DNA of 16,254 nucleotides from positions 1 through 16,254 of the forward strand of contig SKOL01000176.1 of assembly GCA_007120055.1 (NCBI GenBank), read 5' to 3'. A model generated the notes under the pieces. That model was not told where the DNA came from and made no database searches. It worked only from the letters and a program-made list of their open reading frames with translations. Below are positions 1 through 8,042 of this stretch, one piece after another. Origin of the DNA: Anaerobacillus sp. GTDB taxonomy: Bacteria > Bacillota > Bacilli > Bacillales_H > Anaerobacillaceae. Made by a program: the position numbers and the translations under genes. Each line of letters starts with the position of its first letter. Position 1 is the first letter of the stretch.

Positions 1-1748
1 ACCCAACAACGTTATACGGGTCATTAACAGAAGGTGCAGTGAAAGATTTCCAAGCCCGTCATGGCTTAGTAGTTAATGGGATTGCAGATTCAGTAACATT
101 AGCGAAAATGGAAGAGCAATTGAATGCGCCACTTTCAAATGGTGTATACCGTACGGATGTTATTGATTTAAAAGTAAACTTAGAAAAACTAGGCTTTGGT
201 GTTTCCAATAATCCAACGGTATATTTCGGACCGATCACCGAGCGTACAGTGAGGGAATTCCAAGAGTATTATGGGTTGGAAGTTACAGGAATTGCTGAAG
301 AGAAAACATTAGCAAAAATCGAAGGAATTTTATCAAGTCCGCTCAGGTTCGGAGAACGTCATGAAGATGCCATCCAACTTAAAGAAGACTTAGCGGTGAT
401 AGGTTTTCATATTTCCAACAATCCAACAACGTATTACGGTAGTCAAACTGAAGAAGCCGTTCGTAAATTCCAAGAGCTTTACGGCTTAAGAGTGAATGGT
501 ATTGCCGATGAAGTAACGCTCGCAAAAATAGCATACTTGCTTGAAAATCCAGATTCAATAATTGTACAAGAAGCAGAAGACTTGATAACGTACACGCAAT
601 ACAATTTAACACTTAATCAAGCATTAAATCGTCAGTTTCAATTAAATCCACCGCCGCAAACGGACAAATATCGTAATGCTCCTGCGTATATCCATAGTTC
701 TTTAGTGGATATCATTGATCGTGGAGTGATTACTGGCAGCAGTGTCAACATCCGTACACAACCAACCATATCAAATAATGTTCATAGCACTGTAGGCTCT
801 GGTACTGTTGTAGAGATTATTCGTGAGGTACCGGGTGATTCAGTAGGTGGAAATACAACATGGTATGAAATCATTCTTAACGGAAACACGTTATATGTTC
901 ATAGTTCTCTAGCTTCTAGTTCGGAGGTTGCCGTAGTCAATACGCTTTCTAATATCCGTGAAGGAACTAATAATAGTAGTCATAGCTTCGGTACGGTCTC
1001 TAGAAACCGAGAATTAACTATTGTAAATGAAGTGAAAGGCTCGGCTATAAGTGGTAACGATGTTTGGTATCAAGTTAGATTTTCGGCTTGGCGTAATGCT
1101 AAAAAAGAAGATGTAATGCCGTTTATTGACCCTAACAAAAATGATAAATTCCAACACTTATTATTAGATTCAACAGCGGGAGTGTCGGTGGATCAACTTA
1201 ATTCTGTCCTTGCAGGAAGAGGGATCTTGGATGGTCTAGGCAGTGCTTTCTTTGAAGCAGGAAAGAAACATTCCGTAAATGAAATCTATTTAATTGCGCA
1301 TGCTTTATTAGAAACTGGGAATGGATCATCTGGCTTGGCAACAGGAATTGAAGTAGGGCGAAATAGTAGTGGAAATTTAGTCCTTGTTACATCTTCAAAC
1401 CGATCTAGCTTAACCGATATCCGAACAACGCATAACATGTTTGGGATTGGTGCTAACGATAATGACCCATATCGCTTAGGAGCTATCTACGCGTATAATG
1501 CAGGTTGGTTTACTCCAGAAGCAGCAGTTATTGGTGGAGCAGGATTTATCTCGAATAGTTATTTACAACGTGGCCAAAACACATTGTATAAGATGAGATG
1601 GAACCACCTTTATACAAATTCATGGGGCGGCTTCCCACAATATGCAACAGACATGGAATGGGCAACGAAACAAGTTCCTAGAATAAAAAACTTATATGGA
1701 CAATTAGAAAATCCGGTATTACGCTTCGATATTGTTCAATATCAATAA
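1..1748 (+). CDS. Secreted cell-wall hydrolase (N-acetylglucosaminidase, PG-binding repeats, SH3-like domains), 5' end missing
   Basis: The reading frame is open from base 3 with no stop, and the residues before the first GTG (39) already belong to a peptidoglycan-binding repeat (PTTLYG...), so the gene begins before the window. Visible in order: one partial and two complete PG_binding_1-type repeats (to about 540), a linker with the Bacillus-type NPPPQTDKYRN stretch (about 645-680), two SH3-like bacterial domains (about 720-1090), and a C-terminal glucosaminidase domain (about 1140-1740) related to LytD/GH73 enzymes. That domain has the HALLETGNG motif, whose Glu (codon 1311-1313) is the likely catalytic acid, and later NMFGIGA and YNAGW-like motifs. 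Family knowledge: such enzymes cleave the glycan strand of peptidoglycan after secretion and are held to the wall by the repeats. No signal peptide is visible because the start is missing. The gene is monocistronic here, ending at a strong hairpin. The hydrolase call is firm; exact bond specificity is inferred. Confidence 0.88.
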   Translation, partial: PTTLYGSLTEGAVKDFQARHGLVVNGIADSVTLAKMEEQLNAPLSNGVYRTDVIDLKVNLEKLGFGVSNNPTVYFGPITERTVREFQEYYGLEVTGIAEEKTLAKIEGILSSPLRFGERHEDAIQLKEDLAVIGFHISNNPTTYYGSQTEEAVRKFQELYGLRVNGIADEVTLAKIAYLLENPDSIIVQEAEDLITYTQYNLTLNQALNRQFQLNPPPQTDKYRNAPAYIHSSLVDIIDRGVITGSSVNIRTQPTISNNVHSTVGSGTVVEIIREVPGDSVGGNTTWYEIILNGNTLYVHSSLASSSEVAVVNTLSNIREGTNNSSHSFGTVSRNRELTIVNEVKGSAISGNDVWYQVRFSAWRNAKKEDVMPFIDPNKNDKFQHLLLDSTAGVSVDQLNSVLAGRGILDGLGSAFFEAGKKHSVNEIYLIAHALLETGNGSSGLATGIEVGRNSSGNLVLVTSSNRSSLTDIRTTHNMFGIGANDNDPYRLGAIYAYNAGWFTPEAAVIGGAGFISNSYLQRGQNTLYKMRWNHLYTNSWGGFPQYATDMEWATKQVPRIKNLYGQLENPVLRFDIVQYQ

Positions 1749-1753
1749 AGTGA

Positions 1754-1798
1754 GAAAACCCTAAGTTCGGTTGAGGCTGAACTTGGGGTTTTCTTTTT
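1754..1798 (+). terminator. Rho-independent terminator of the wall hydrolase gene
   Basis: Arms at 1754-1768 and 1779-1793 form a 15-bp stem with a single G-T wobble and a 10-nt loop, followed by TTTTT (1794-1798). It starts 6 bases after the stop codon. Confidence 0.92.
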
Positions 1799-1888
1799 GG
1801 GTGAGGAGGGAGGAAGAAGGCACATCCAAAGGCACGTATAACTCGAACCAGAAGCTGCTCCATTAATAGGGAGCGGAGAATCGTCCCC

Positions 1889-1917
1889 TAGATATTCTCA
1901 TTAGTTAATATTATAAT
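1889..1917 (+). promoter_or_regulatory. Candidate sigma-A promoter of gtaB
   Basis: TAGATA (1889-1894, 4 of 6 matches to TTGACA) is 17 bp from a perfect TATAAT (1912-1917), which lies 39 bases before the gtaB start. The -10 is strong and the -35 only fair. The rest of 1799-1956 holds no gene that I can support. Confidence 0.5.
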
Positions 1918-1956
1918 GAAGGTGGACAATCATATGCAGAAAGGGGAAGAAAAGTC

Positions 1957-2850
1957 ATGCAAGTAAAAAAAGCGATTATTCCTGCAGCAGGCCTAGGGAC
2001 AAGATTTCTTCCAGCAACCAAAGCACAACCTAAAGAAATGCTACCAATTGTAGACAAGCCTACAATTCAATATATAATTGAAGAGGCAATTGCCTCTGGG
2101 ATCGAAGATATTATCGTTGTTACAGGTCGGGGAAAGCGGGCGATTGAAGATCATTTTGATAAATCATTTGAATTAGAGGAAACGCTAGAAAAGAAGAATA
2201 AGACCAAACTCCTAGAGGAAGTACAGGCGATTTCTGCGATGACGAATATTCATTACATTCGTCAAAAAGAAGCGAACGGTCTTGGACACGCGATCCATTG
2301 TGCACGTAAATTTATTGGAAACGAACCTTTCGCCGTTCTTCTTGGTGATGATATCGTCGAATCTGAAACCCCTTGTTTAAAGCAACTGATTGACGTATTC
2401 AATCGTTACCATTCTTCAGTGGTAGGTGTTCAGCAAGTGCCAGACGAGGACGTTTCAAAGTATGGGGTTGTCGCTCCAAAAGGTGCTGAAATCGAACCGA
2501 ATGTCATTCATGCACAAACATTTGTAGAAAAACCTGCACTAAAAGATGCCCCATCAAACTATGCCATCATGGGGCGTTATGTATTACGTCCGGAGATTTT
2601 TGATATTTTGGAGACATTACCTCCAGGGGCAGGAAATGAAATCCAGTTGACCGATGCGATTAAAGTTTTAAATAAATCGCAAGCAGTACTCGCGTATAAC
2701 TTCCATGGCAAGCGATATGATGTCGGTGATCGATTTGGGTTTATCAAAGCAACGATTGATTTTGCGTTGCAAAGAGAGGATCTCTCAGAAGAGGTTGCAG
2801 ATTATATAAGAGAAGTATATGAGCACAAGTTACCTGTACTAAAAAGCTAA
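1957..2850 (+). CDS. gtaB: UTP-glucose-1-phosphate uridylyltransferase
   Basis: The 297-residue protein is full length for the GalU/GtaB family. It makes UDP-glucose from UTP and glucose-1-phosphate in the cytoplasm, the donor for surface polysaccharides, teichoic acid glucosylation and glycolipids. The N-terminus carries the nucleotide-binding signature [14 protein letters not shown] (residues 10-23) with PKEMLP (25-30), followed by DKPTIQY. LLGDD, FVEKP and [10 protein letters not shown] are also present, all typical of the family. The purine-rich stretch AAAGGGGAAGAAAA before the ATG is a plausible ribosome binding site. The gene is transcribed alone, between its own promoter and terminator. 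Its product is the common precursor for the GalE and Ugd enzymes encoded about 8-9 kb downstream, so they probably serve one pathway. galU is the equivalent symbol in other genera. Confidence 0.95.
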   Translation: MQVKKAIIPAAGLGTRFLPATKAQPKEMLPIVDKPTIQYIIEEAIASGIEDIIVVTGRGKRAIEDHFDKSFELEETLEKKNKTKLLEEVQAISAMTNIHYIRQKEANGLGHAIHCARKFIGNEPFAVLLGDDIVESETPCLKQLIDVFNRYHSSVVGVQQVPDEDVSKYGVVAPKGAEIEPNVIHAQTFVEKPALKDAPSNYAIMGRYVLRPEIFDILETLPPGAGNEIQLTDAIKVLNKSQAVLAYNFHGKRYDVGDRFGFIKATIDFALQREDLSEEVADYIREVYEHKLPVLKS

Positions 2851-2971
2851 GAGACAAAGATCTAGTTTGAGTTCAAATTGGTGTAGCCAGTAAAATAAAA
2901 TTCAGTTGAGTTAAAATGGGGCATTTTTGTCGCTTAATAGCTGATTAAAATTAAAATTCTCCATTAAAAGA

Positions 2972-3015
2972 GGACATTACTTATTTGTTAGTGCGCAAAT
3001 AGGTAATGTCCTTTT
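2972..3015 (+). terminator. Terminator between gtaB and the convergent folC-like gene, probably bidirectional
   Basis: Arms 2972-2987 and 2996-3011 pair over 16 bp with one G-T wobble and an 8-nt loop. TTTT follows on the plus strand. The left flank has AAAAG, which gives a short T-run on the minus strand, so the hairpin can serve both convergent genes. A small inverted repeat CACGT-TTA-ACGTG (3016-3028) follows directly. Confidence 0.85.
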
Positions 3016-3117
3016 CACGTTTAACGTGGCCAAAATTAGTGAACTCAATCAGTCGGTTACATCACTTAAGATTCGTTTAAGCGCGCAAATTGTTCGTGAA
3101 CTCACCAATCGATCACT

Positions 3118-4458
3118 TTAACCTAAATCCATTAATGAATGATTCCAAAGGCGTTTTGCATTTGCAATTAATGTTTGGGTACCGACAATCAGGATAATAT
3201 CAACGTTTGGTTCTTGTTTGGTGAGAGCGACGGCTTCTGCTAGTACGTTTGTTTCAACTGAGTTACTTAATAATGATTGAGCATAGTTGATAGCGTCATC
3301 AGGAAAAGCCAAATGGGAAATGTCTGGTTTTGTGATGATGAGTTTGTTAGAAAACTCACTAAGGACTTTAATGACTCCTCTATAGTCTTTATCAGTTGGA
3401 ACGCCAATGATAGAAACAATCTGTTTACCACCGATCTTTTCTAATACTTCTTGTACAAACTTCGCTGATTTTTCGTTAATAGCACCGTCTAAAATGATCG
3501 TAGGATGGTGATCGATGATTTCACATCTTCCAGGCCATTGTATCGATGCGAAACACTGTTTCAAAGTAGAATAATTCAATTTTTTCCTGATGATGTCCTC
3601 ACAAACTTTAATGGCTGTTGCAATATTAACCGCCTGAAAACTCCCTAATAAAGGCAAGTTCAGTTGCGGGTATAGGTTATATTCAGTTTCGACATCAAAA
3701 ATGGTCCCACCAGAATGGAGCGAAATATTTTTTGCGACAAAGTTCATTCCGTAATAGGAGATCTGGCTAATTTCTTTTGTACTCATTTTCATTTTAACAT
3801 TCGGGAGGTTTTCGTACTGCTCACTTACGTACACAGATTTAGTTGTAGGTTTTATAATTCCTAGTTTATGTGAAATGATATCGTCAATCGTTGGCCCGAG
3901 TTGCGGGAGGTGTTCTGTCATGATTGGTGTAATCACAGCCCATTCATTACGCAAAATATTAGTATCATCAAATTCACCGCCACGGCCGCATTCAATCACA
4001 TTGATATCGGTGTTCTTTTCTTTAAAATAGAGGGTGGCAATCGCTAACGAAACTCCAATCGGTCCTTGGTATTCGTCTGAAGATAATTGTGTTTCAATCG
4101 TGTTAAAAGGTTTCAACACTTTGTTACTTAGTCGAATAAAGTCTTGATCTGAAATGGCTTTTCCATTAATTCGAATTCGTTCATTAAAATGAACGAGGTG
4201 AGGTGAAGTGAATAAACCTACCTTAAAACCGAGATGTGTAAGTAGGGAGGAAATAAATCGAGAGGTGGACCCTTTGCCTTTACTGCCGGTCACTAATATA
4301 AATTTTTGTTCTGAATCTGGAGAGTTTAATAGTTCAAATAATTGGCGGGTAAGATCAATATTTTTAACTTTCGCATCAGCGGTTTCGTTAATATTTCCAA
4401 TCGCTCTTAAGTACGATCGATAGATTAGGTTTTCCGCTTCTTTCATTGTATGTAACAA
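3118..4458 (-). CDS. FolC-like Mur-ligase-family amide ligase (divergent folylpolyglutamate synthase homologue)
   Basis: The 446-residue protein has the overall plan of FolC, which adds glutamate to folates (or to dihydropteroate) using ATP. Features: P-loop GSKGKGS (58-64), GLFTSPHLVHFNERIRING (81-99), CGRGGEFDDTN (157-167, the EVGLGGRLDATN position), QLGPTIDDIISHKLGIIKP (186-204) containing the lysine that is carbamylated in the family (K198), and a C-terminal ligase domain with DGAIN (324-328) and GVPTDKD. Several normally conserved residues differ: N to K in the GTNGKGS loop, H to F in the G-HQ-N motif (GSFQAVN), and H to I in DGAHN. TTG at 4458 is chosen as start because AGGTGA (4465-4471) sits 6 nt upstream; the in-frame ATG at 4446 is too far. 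No other folate gene is nearby, so a non-folate glutamate ligase role is possible. Family membership is sure; substrate is not. Confidence 0.8.
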   Translation of the reverse strand: MLHTMKEAENLIYRSYLRAIGNINETADAKVKNIDLTRQLFELLNSPDSEQKFILVTGSKGKGSTSRFISSLLTHLGFKVGLFTSPHLVHFNERIRINGKAISDQDFIRLSNKVLKPFNTIETQLSSDEYQGPIGVSLAIATLYFKEKNTDINVIECGRGGEFDDTNILRNEWAVITPIMTEHLPQLGPTIDDIISHKLGIIKPTTKSVYVSEQYENLPNVKMKMSTKEISQISYYGMNFVAKNISLHSGGTIFDVETEYNLYPQLNLPLLGSFQAVNIATAIKVCEDIIRKKLNYSTLKQCFASIQWPGRCEIIDHHPTIILDGAINEKSAKFVQEVLEKIGGKQIVSIIGVPTDKDYRGVIKVLSEFSNKLIITKPDISHLAFPDDAINYAQSLLSNSVETNVLAEAVALTKQEPNVDIILIVGTQTLIANAKRLWNHSLMDLG

Positions 4459-4510
4459 ATGTGTTCACCTCACTATTATTTATCACGTCTAATTATACTA
4501 AGTGAATAAA

Positions 4511-4611
4511 GGGGTGCCCTATAAACAAGTGTCAAACACCATTTTGGCGTAAAATACAGCAGGTTAGACTGTATTATCTCTGGTGAGGACACTTTGGTTT
4601 GGGGACACCCT
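4511..4611. repeat. Nested palindromic intergenic element
   Basis: Outer arms 4511-4540 and 4582-4611 are imperfect inverted repeats of about 30 bp, sharing GGGTG, CC, AAGTGTC and CACC blocks with a one-base offset. Inside is a perfect 7-bp stem, AATACAG (4553-4559) with CTGTATT (4569-4575). The element begins 7 bp beyond the stop of the CotH-like gene. It could act as a 3' end structure or be a small REP/MITE-like repeat. No open reading frame is present. No second copy was found in the window. Confidence 0.65.
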
Positions 4612-4617
4612 CTAAAT

Positions 4618-7110
4618 TTATTGAACAGGCTCAAACCTTGGAGTAAGTTCTAGGTCATCATTAAGAACTATTTCAATAGCTTCTGCATCGTTCCCATCAC
4701 CCCAGCCGACAAACTGATATCCTGGGTTTGGAGTTGCAGTAATTTTTATAGGCACACCTTTAAAGTATTTGCCTGCCCACCGGTCAGGAGTATCAACCCC
4801 AGGTGTATCAGTTCTTAATTGAATCGAATTAATTTGGATCGTTCCTTGAGTAGTATCGCTAACTACTTTAATCTGCACTGTGCCATCTAATCCGAAATGT
4901 TCTGCGAGATGTTCACGGACGATTGCAGGTCGATATATAGCAAAATCCTTCATCTCATTTACATTTTCAATCCATGCGGCGAAAGAAGTTGGAATACTCC
5001 AACGATCAATATGGTGGTTCATTTCTGGTTCAATGGTAGATTTTAATTGTTCGATCGTGCGTATGACGCGATCTGGATAAAATGTCGTATTTAAATGATC
5101 AGCAAATTCGTTAATAAACTGATGCGTGAATGATTCGTTTTCGAGTAAAGACCGGAATAACGCGTTGGGCCATTCGACTTCATGTCGTGGATTAAGTAGA
5201 CCTAATGCCCACTCCACAGTATTATGGTCATAATCAACATATCCTAATGAACGGTCAACATCGAAGACCATCCAACGCCAACGGCCGTCTAACTCGTTAG
5301 CAAGACCGGCTACGTTATCAGTATTGTCATAACGCCAAAATCTTATGTTATTATGAGGCCAGTCGGTGTTCGCATTATAAATTTGGACAATATAATACTG
5401 GAAATAATTATTGACATCCATTAATGATTTAATATGTTCGTAGTGACTTTCTTCGCCCAGATTATTATGAATTGCATAGTCGATTAAATCTTCATAATGT
5501 TCTTGCCCACTAGGCAAGCCATCTTGTAAACGTCCTTCTCGATCAAGTATCGTGAATTGATCACGGTCACCGCCGTAATGTGTTTCTAGGTAATGTCGAT
5601 CGAAGCGATCACGGACATTATGAATGCCCCAATATTCACCGTTAATAAACACAACGGTAGGTTGATAATGTTGTGTATCTAAAGGTAAATGGTGAATTAA
5701 GCTTTGCATTGCAGCATCACGAAACATCGTCATTCCCCAGTCGTTTCCAGAATTACGTAAGATTAAGCGATTGAAATTATTGATCTCTTTCGTATCGAAA
5801 AATTGGTAGCGAAATCTACTTTCGCCGTAATCACTTCTCGAGTACAAGCGGAGTGACTTTTGTCCAAACCTTCTTGTGAAATTACCATGGATTCTAACCC
5901 CAGCATCTTGAGCAAAGGCTAATTGCCCATTTGCTTCATAATATTCAACGTGAATTGGTCGTTCCCACTCTCTACCTCTTTGATAATAGTTTCCGGTTCC
6001 ATCTGCATTTTGATGCTCAGGATTATGATGTACACCAGGTACGTAAATCCCTGATTCATCATCAAAAAAATGTTCAGGGTTCGTGGACAAGGAGATGACC
6101 GGAAGTGAGTGTTCTAGGTTTACAAAGTAAGATTGCGTGAAGACGCCATTTAATACTTCATGATCAATATTTTTAATGACGGCTCTTACCACTGTTGCTT
6201 TCATGATATCAGGGCTCGGTTCGTTCCACCCCCGGTGGTTATCGATATAATTTGTAGGAATCGTTGCCAAATTTGTAGGCTCACTAGTTCGATCATTAAT
6301 CGTCAGTGTTTCAGTGAATAGAAAGGTATGCTCAGGATTATTGATTGGATCAGGCTGTGAGCCATTTAACGTAAAGTAAATAAGTGCATCTGGGTATGGT
6401 GAAGTTAATTCTAATTGGAACTCTTCATTGTAAAAGCCACCTGGATGTGAAAAAATGTGTTTGGCTTCTAAAGAATTTTGGATATGTTCGAAACTTACAT
6501 TAAGTTCATCAATATCGACATCGTTGATTTCTGAAATATAGTCTTCAATTGGTGAAAAATCAACGATCGGATTTCCCTCAAGATATAAGCGCTCACGCAA
6601 ACTGTCCAAATTTCTTAACGCTTCGATATTCATGATACGATTGTACCGCAAATTAACATCTTCAAGTAAATAAAGCCCAGCTAGCGGCGAAATATCTTCA
6701 ATGAAGTTTTCACGAAGGTTCAAATTTTTTAAGGAAGTAAGATTCTCTAAAGCATTAATATCGCTAATTTGGTTTCCACGAAGATTTAAATCAGATAGGT
6801 TGGTTAGCCCACTTAGCATCGAAATATCAGAAATGTGATTATCACGTAAATCAAGGGAAGTAAGGCTTGTCATATGTTGCAGTCCCTCAATGCTTTCGAT
6901 GTTGGCATCACGTATTCGTAACGATTGAATGCCAGATAACTGATCAGCACGGATTTCCCCTTTTTCATAATTAATTTCAGTACGAATTGCCGCTTCTAGC
7001 TGTTCATCAGGAATGAGCGGTCCGGCAGCAAATACATAGGCAATACCCCACACAGCTAATAAAAGTGGCAAAATCACTAGCAAAGGTAGTTTCGATTTTT
7101 TAGAATGCAT
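4618..7110 (-). CDS. Exported LRR-CotH kinase family protein
   Basis: The 830-residue protein starts at ATG 7110 with GGAGGAT about 7 nt upstream. Residues 8-29 form a hydrophobic signal peptide or anchor. Then come four 22-residue leucine-rich repeats of internalin type (about 80-167, LxxLxxLxLRxNxIxDI), a chitobiase/hexosaminidase C-terminal-like beta domain (about 218-330, ALIYFTLNGSQPD), a CotH domain (about 336-690), and a C-terminal beta domain resembling divergent InlB B-repeats (743-828, GYQFVGWGDG). In CotH the kinase-like motifs are IHNVRDRFD (496-504), NANTDWPHNN (579-588, Asp583 the likely catalytic loop) and FDVDRSLGY (616-624, Asp617/619 likely metal ligands). CotH of Bacillus subtilis is known to phosphorylate spore coat proteins. 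Here the domain is exported and joined to recognition domains, so its target is probably extracellular or at the wall (inference). It is divergent from the VTC/DUF4956 genes. Confidence 0.85.
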   Translation of the reverse strand: MHSKKSKLPLLVILPLLLAVWGIAYVFAAGPLIPDEQLEAAIRTEINYEKGEIRADQLSGIQSLRIRDANIESIEGLQHMTSLTSLDLRDNHISDISMLSGLTNLSDLNLRGNQISDINALENLTSLKNLNLRENFIEDISPLAGLYLLEDVNLRYNRIMNIEALRNLDSLRERLYLEGNPIVDFSPIEDYISEINDVDIDELNVSFEHIQNSLEAKHIFSHPGGFYNEEFQLELTSPYPDALIYFTLNGSQPDPINNPEHTFLFTETLTINDRTSEPTNLATIPTNYIDNHRGWNEPSPDIMKATVVRAVIKNIDHEVLNGVFTQSYFVNLEHSLPVISLSTNPEHFFDDESGIYVPGVHHNPEHQNADGTGNYYQRGREWERPIHVEYYEANGQLAFAQDAGVRIHGNFTRRFGQKSLRLYSRSDYGESRFRYQFFDTKEINNFNRLILRNSGNDWGMTMFRDAAMQSLIHHLPLDTQHYQPTVVFINGEYWGIHNVRDRFDRHYLETHYGGDRDQFTILDREGRLQDGLPSGQEHYEDLIDYAIHNNLGEESHYEHIKSLMDVNNYFQYYIVQIYNANTDWPHNNIRFWRYDNTDNVAGLANELDGRWRWMVFDVDRSLGYVDYDHNTVEWALGLLNPRHEVEWPNALFRSLLENESFTHQFINEFADHLNTTFYPDRVIRTIEQLKSTIEPEMNHHIDRWSIPTSFAAWIENVNEMKDFAIYRPAIVREHLAEHFGLDGTVQIKVVSDTTQGTIQINSIQLRTDTPGVDTPDRWAGKYFKGVPIKITATPNPGYQFVGWGDGNDAEAIEIVLNDDLELTPRFEPVQ

Positions 7111-7137
7111 GTTGATCCTCCGAACTATAACTTTTCA

Positions 7138-7166
7138 TTTACACTTTCTAGGAAAGTCTATATAAT
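7138..7166 (+). promoter_or_regulatory. Sigma-A-type promoter of the VTC-DUF4956 operon
   Basis: TTTACA (7138-7143) and TATAAT (7161-7166) are spaced by 17 bp, a near-consensus promoter. It is about 100 bp before the VTC gene, giving a leader of roughly 95 nt. Its -10 overlaps the -10 of the minus-strand promoter. Confidence 0.72.
7143..7157. promoter_or_regulatory. Perfect palindrome inside the divergent promoter region, candidate operator
   Basis: ACTTTC (7143-7148), TAG, GAAAGT (7152-7157) form a perfect 6+6 inverted repeat. It lies in the spacer of the plus-strand promoter and reaches the first base of the minus-strand -10. A bound repressor could block both transcripts. The palindrome is seen; the regulatory role is inferred. 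Confidence 0.45.
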
Positions 7167-7184
7167 GTATTTCGACAATGTAAA
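7157..7184 (-). promoter_or_regulatory. Candidate promoter of the LRR-CotH gene
   Basis: On the minus strand TTTACA (7184-7179) is 16 bp from TATAGA (7162-7157), about 47 bp before the start codon. The -35 matches 5 of 6 and the -10 matches 4 of 6. The two divergent -10 elements share bases 7161-7162. Confidence 0.55.
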
Positions 7185-7268
7185 ACAAACATCAACAATA
7201 ATGATACAATTTTAATAGAAATTAAACAATCTTTACTTTTTACTAGATTTATAGCGAGGGGGATATGA

Positions 7269-8030
7269 ATGGCAGGCGAAATCTTTAGCCGATATGAGCT
7301 CAAATATTTAATTTCATTTGATGTATATCAGGCACTAGTCGAACGATTACAAGGTAAGATGGTCTATGATAAATATGGCGATGCTGAAGGTAAATATAAC
7401 ATTATTAGTTTATATTTCGATTCCCCTGATCAAAAAATTTATTATGAAACACGTAATAAATTACGTTTTCGCCAAAAGCTAAGAATGCGAATTTACAATT
7501 CTGCAACATTAGATGATAATGCTTATTTTGAAGTGAAAAAGAAATATAAAAAACGTGTTAACAAACGCAGAACGAGTATTAATTTACGTGATGCTTATCA
7601 ATATATTTATAATCAACTAGAACCGAATCAAAAAATTTCTATTTCGAACCAACAAATTTTTAATGAGATCGATTCGTTTCGCAATCTTTATGACTTGCGA
7701 CCAGAAAATATCGTGAGTTACGACCGTCAAGCGTTTATGGGCGTCACGGACCCAGACTTACGAGTGACGTTTGATTACAATTTACGTTGTAGAAAAGACG
7801 ATTTAAGAATTGAACATGGACCCCATGGCTACCACTTCGTAGACCCAAACCTTGTCGTTTTAGAGGTGAAAGTTAACCATAGTGTGCCTTTATGGTTATC
7901 GAGGGTATTAAGTGAACTTGAATGCCCAAAGAAAAGTGTTTCAAAGTTTTGTACGAGCGTAGATTTGTTGGCAGAGAAAATGAACGAAGATATGAGCACT
8001 GAAAAAATCGCTTTAAGGGCAACGGTATAA
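7269..8030 (+). CDS. VTC-domain polyphosphate polymerase-like protein
   Basis: The 253-residue cytoplasmic protein has the triphosphate-tunnel fold signature of the yeast VTC4 catalytic domain, which makes polyphosphate from ATP. Visible elements of the tunnel: FSRYELKYLI (6-15), IISLYFDSPD (45-54), the basic strand KLRMRIY (70-76), YFEVKKKYKKR (86-96), SYDRQAF (150-156), LRVTFDYNLRCR (164-175), VVLEVKV (196-202), and a late lysine-rich helix ending KKSVSKFCTS. The alternating Arg/Lys and Glu residues expected to bind triphosphate and metal are kept. ATG 7269 has AGGGGGAT 6 nt upstream. It lacks SPX and membrane domains of the eukaryotic protein. The DUF4956 gene begins 12 bp later, so the two are cotranscribed and probably function together. 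Polymerase activity is inferred; another triphosphate substrate is possible. Confidence 0.85.
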   Translation: MAGEIFSRYELKYLISFDVYQALVERLQGKMVYDKYGDAEGKYNIISLYFDSPDQKIYYETRNKLRFRQKLRMRIYNSATLDDNAYFEVKKKYKKRVNKRRTSINLRDAYQYIYNQLEPNQKISISNQQIFNEIDSFRNLYDLRPENIVSYDRQAFMGVTDPDLRVTFDYNLRCRKDDLRIEHGPHGYHFVDPNLVVLEVKVNHSVPLWLSRVLSELECPKKSVSKFCTSVDLLAEKMNEDMSTEKIALRATV

Positions 8031-8042
8031 AGGAGAGAAAAA

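Noticed and set aside
1678..1863. Minus-strand 61-codon open frame over the end of the hydrolase gene
   Set aside because: It overlaps the hydrolase coding region and its terminator, with no ribosome binding site or recognisable protein features.
3029..3117. Direct repeat of GTGAACTCA near 3040 and 3090
   Set aside because: It is only about nine bases long with different flanks, and can occur by chance.
4507..4535. Perfect TTGACA on the minus strand as a promoter for the folC-like gene
   Set aside because: It lies in the palindromic element and has no -10 at 16-18 bp; the nearby TATAAT at 4497-4492 has no good -35, so no promoter could be assigned.
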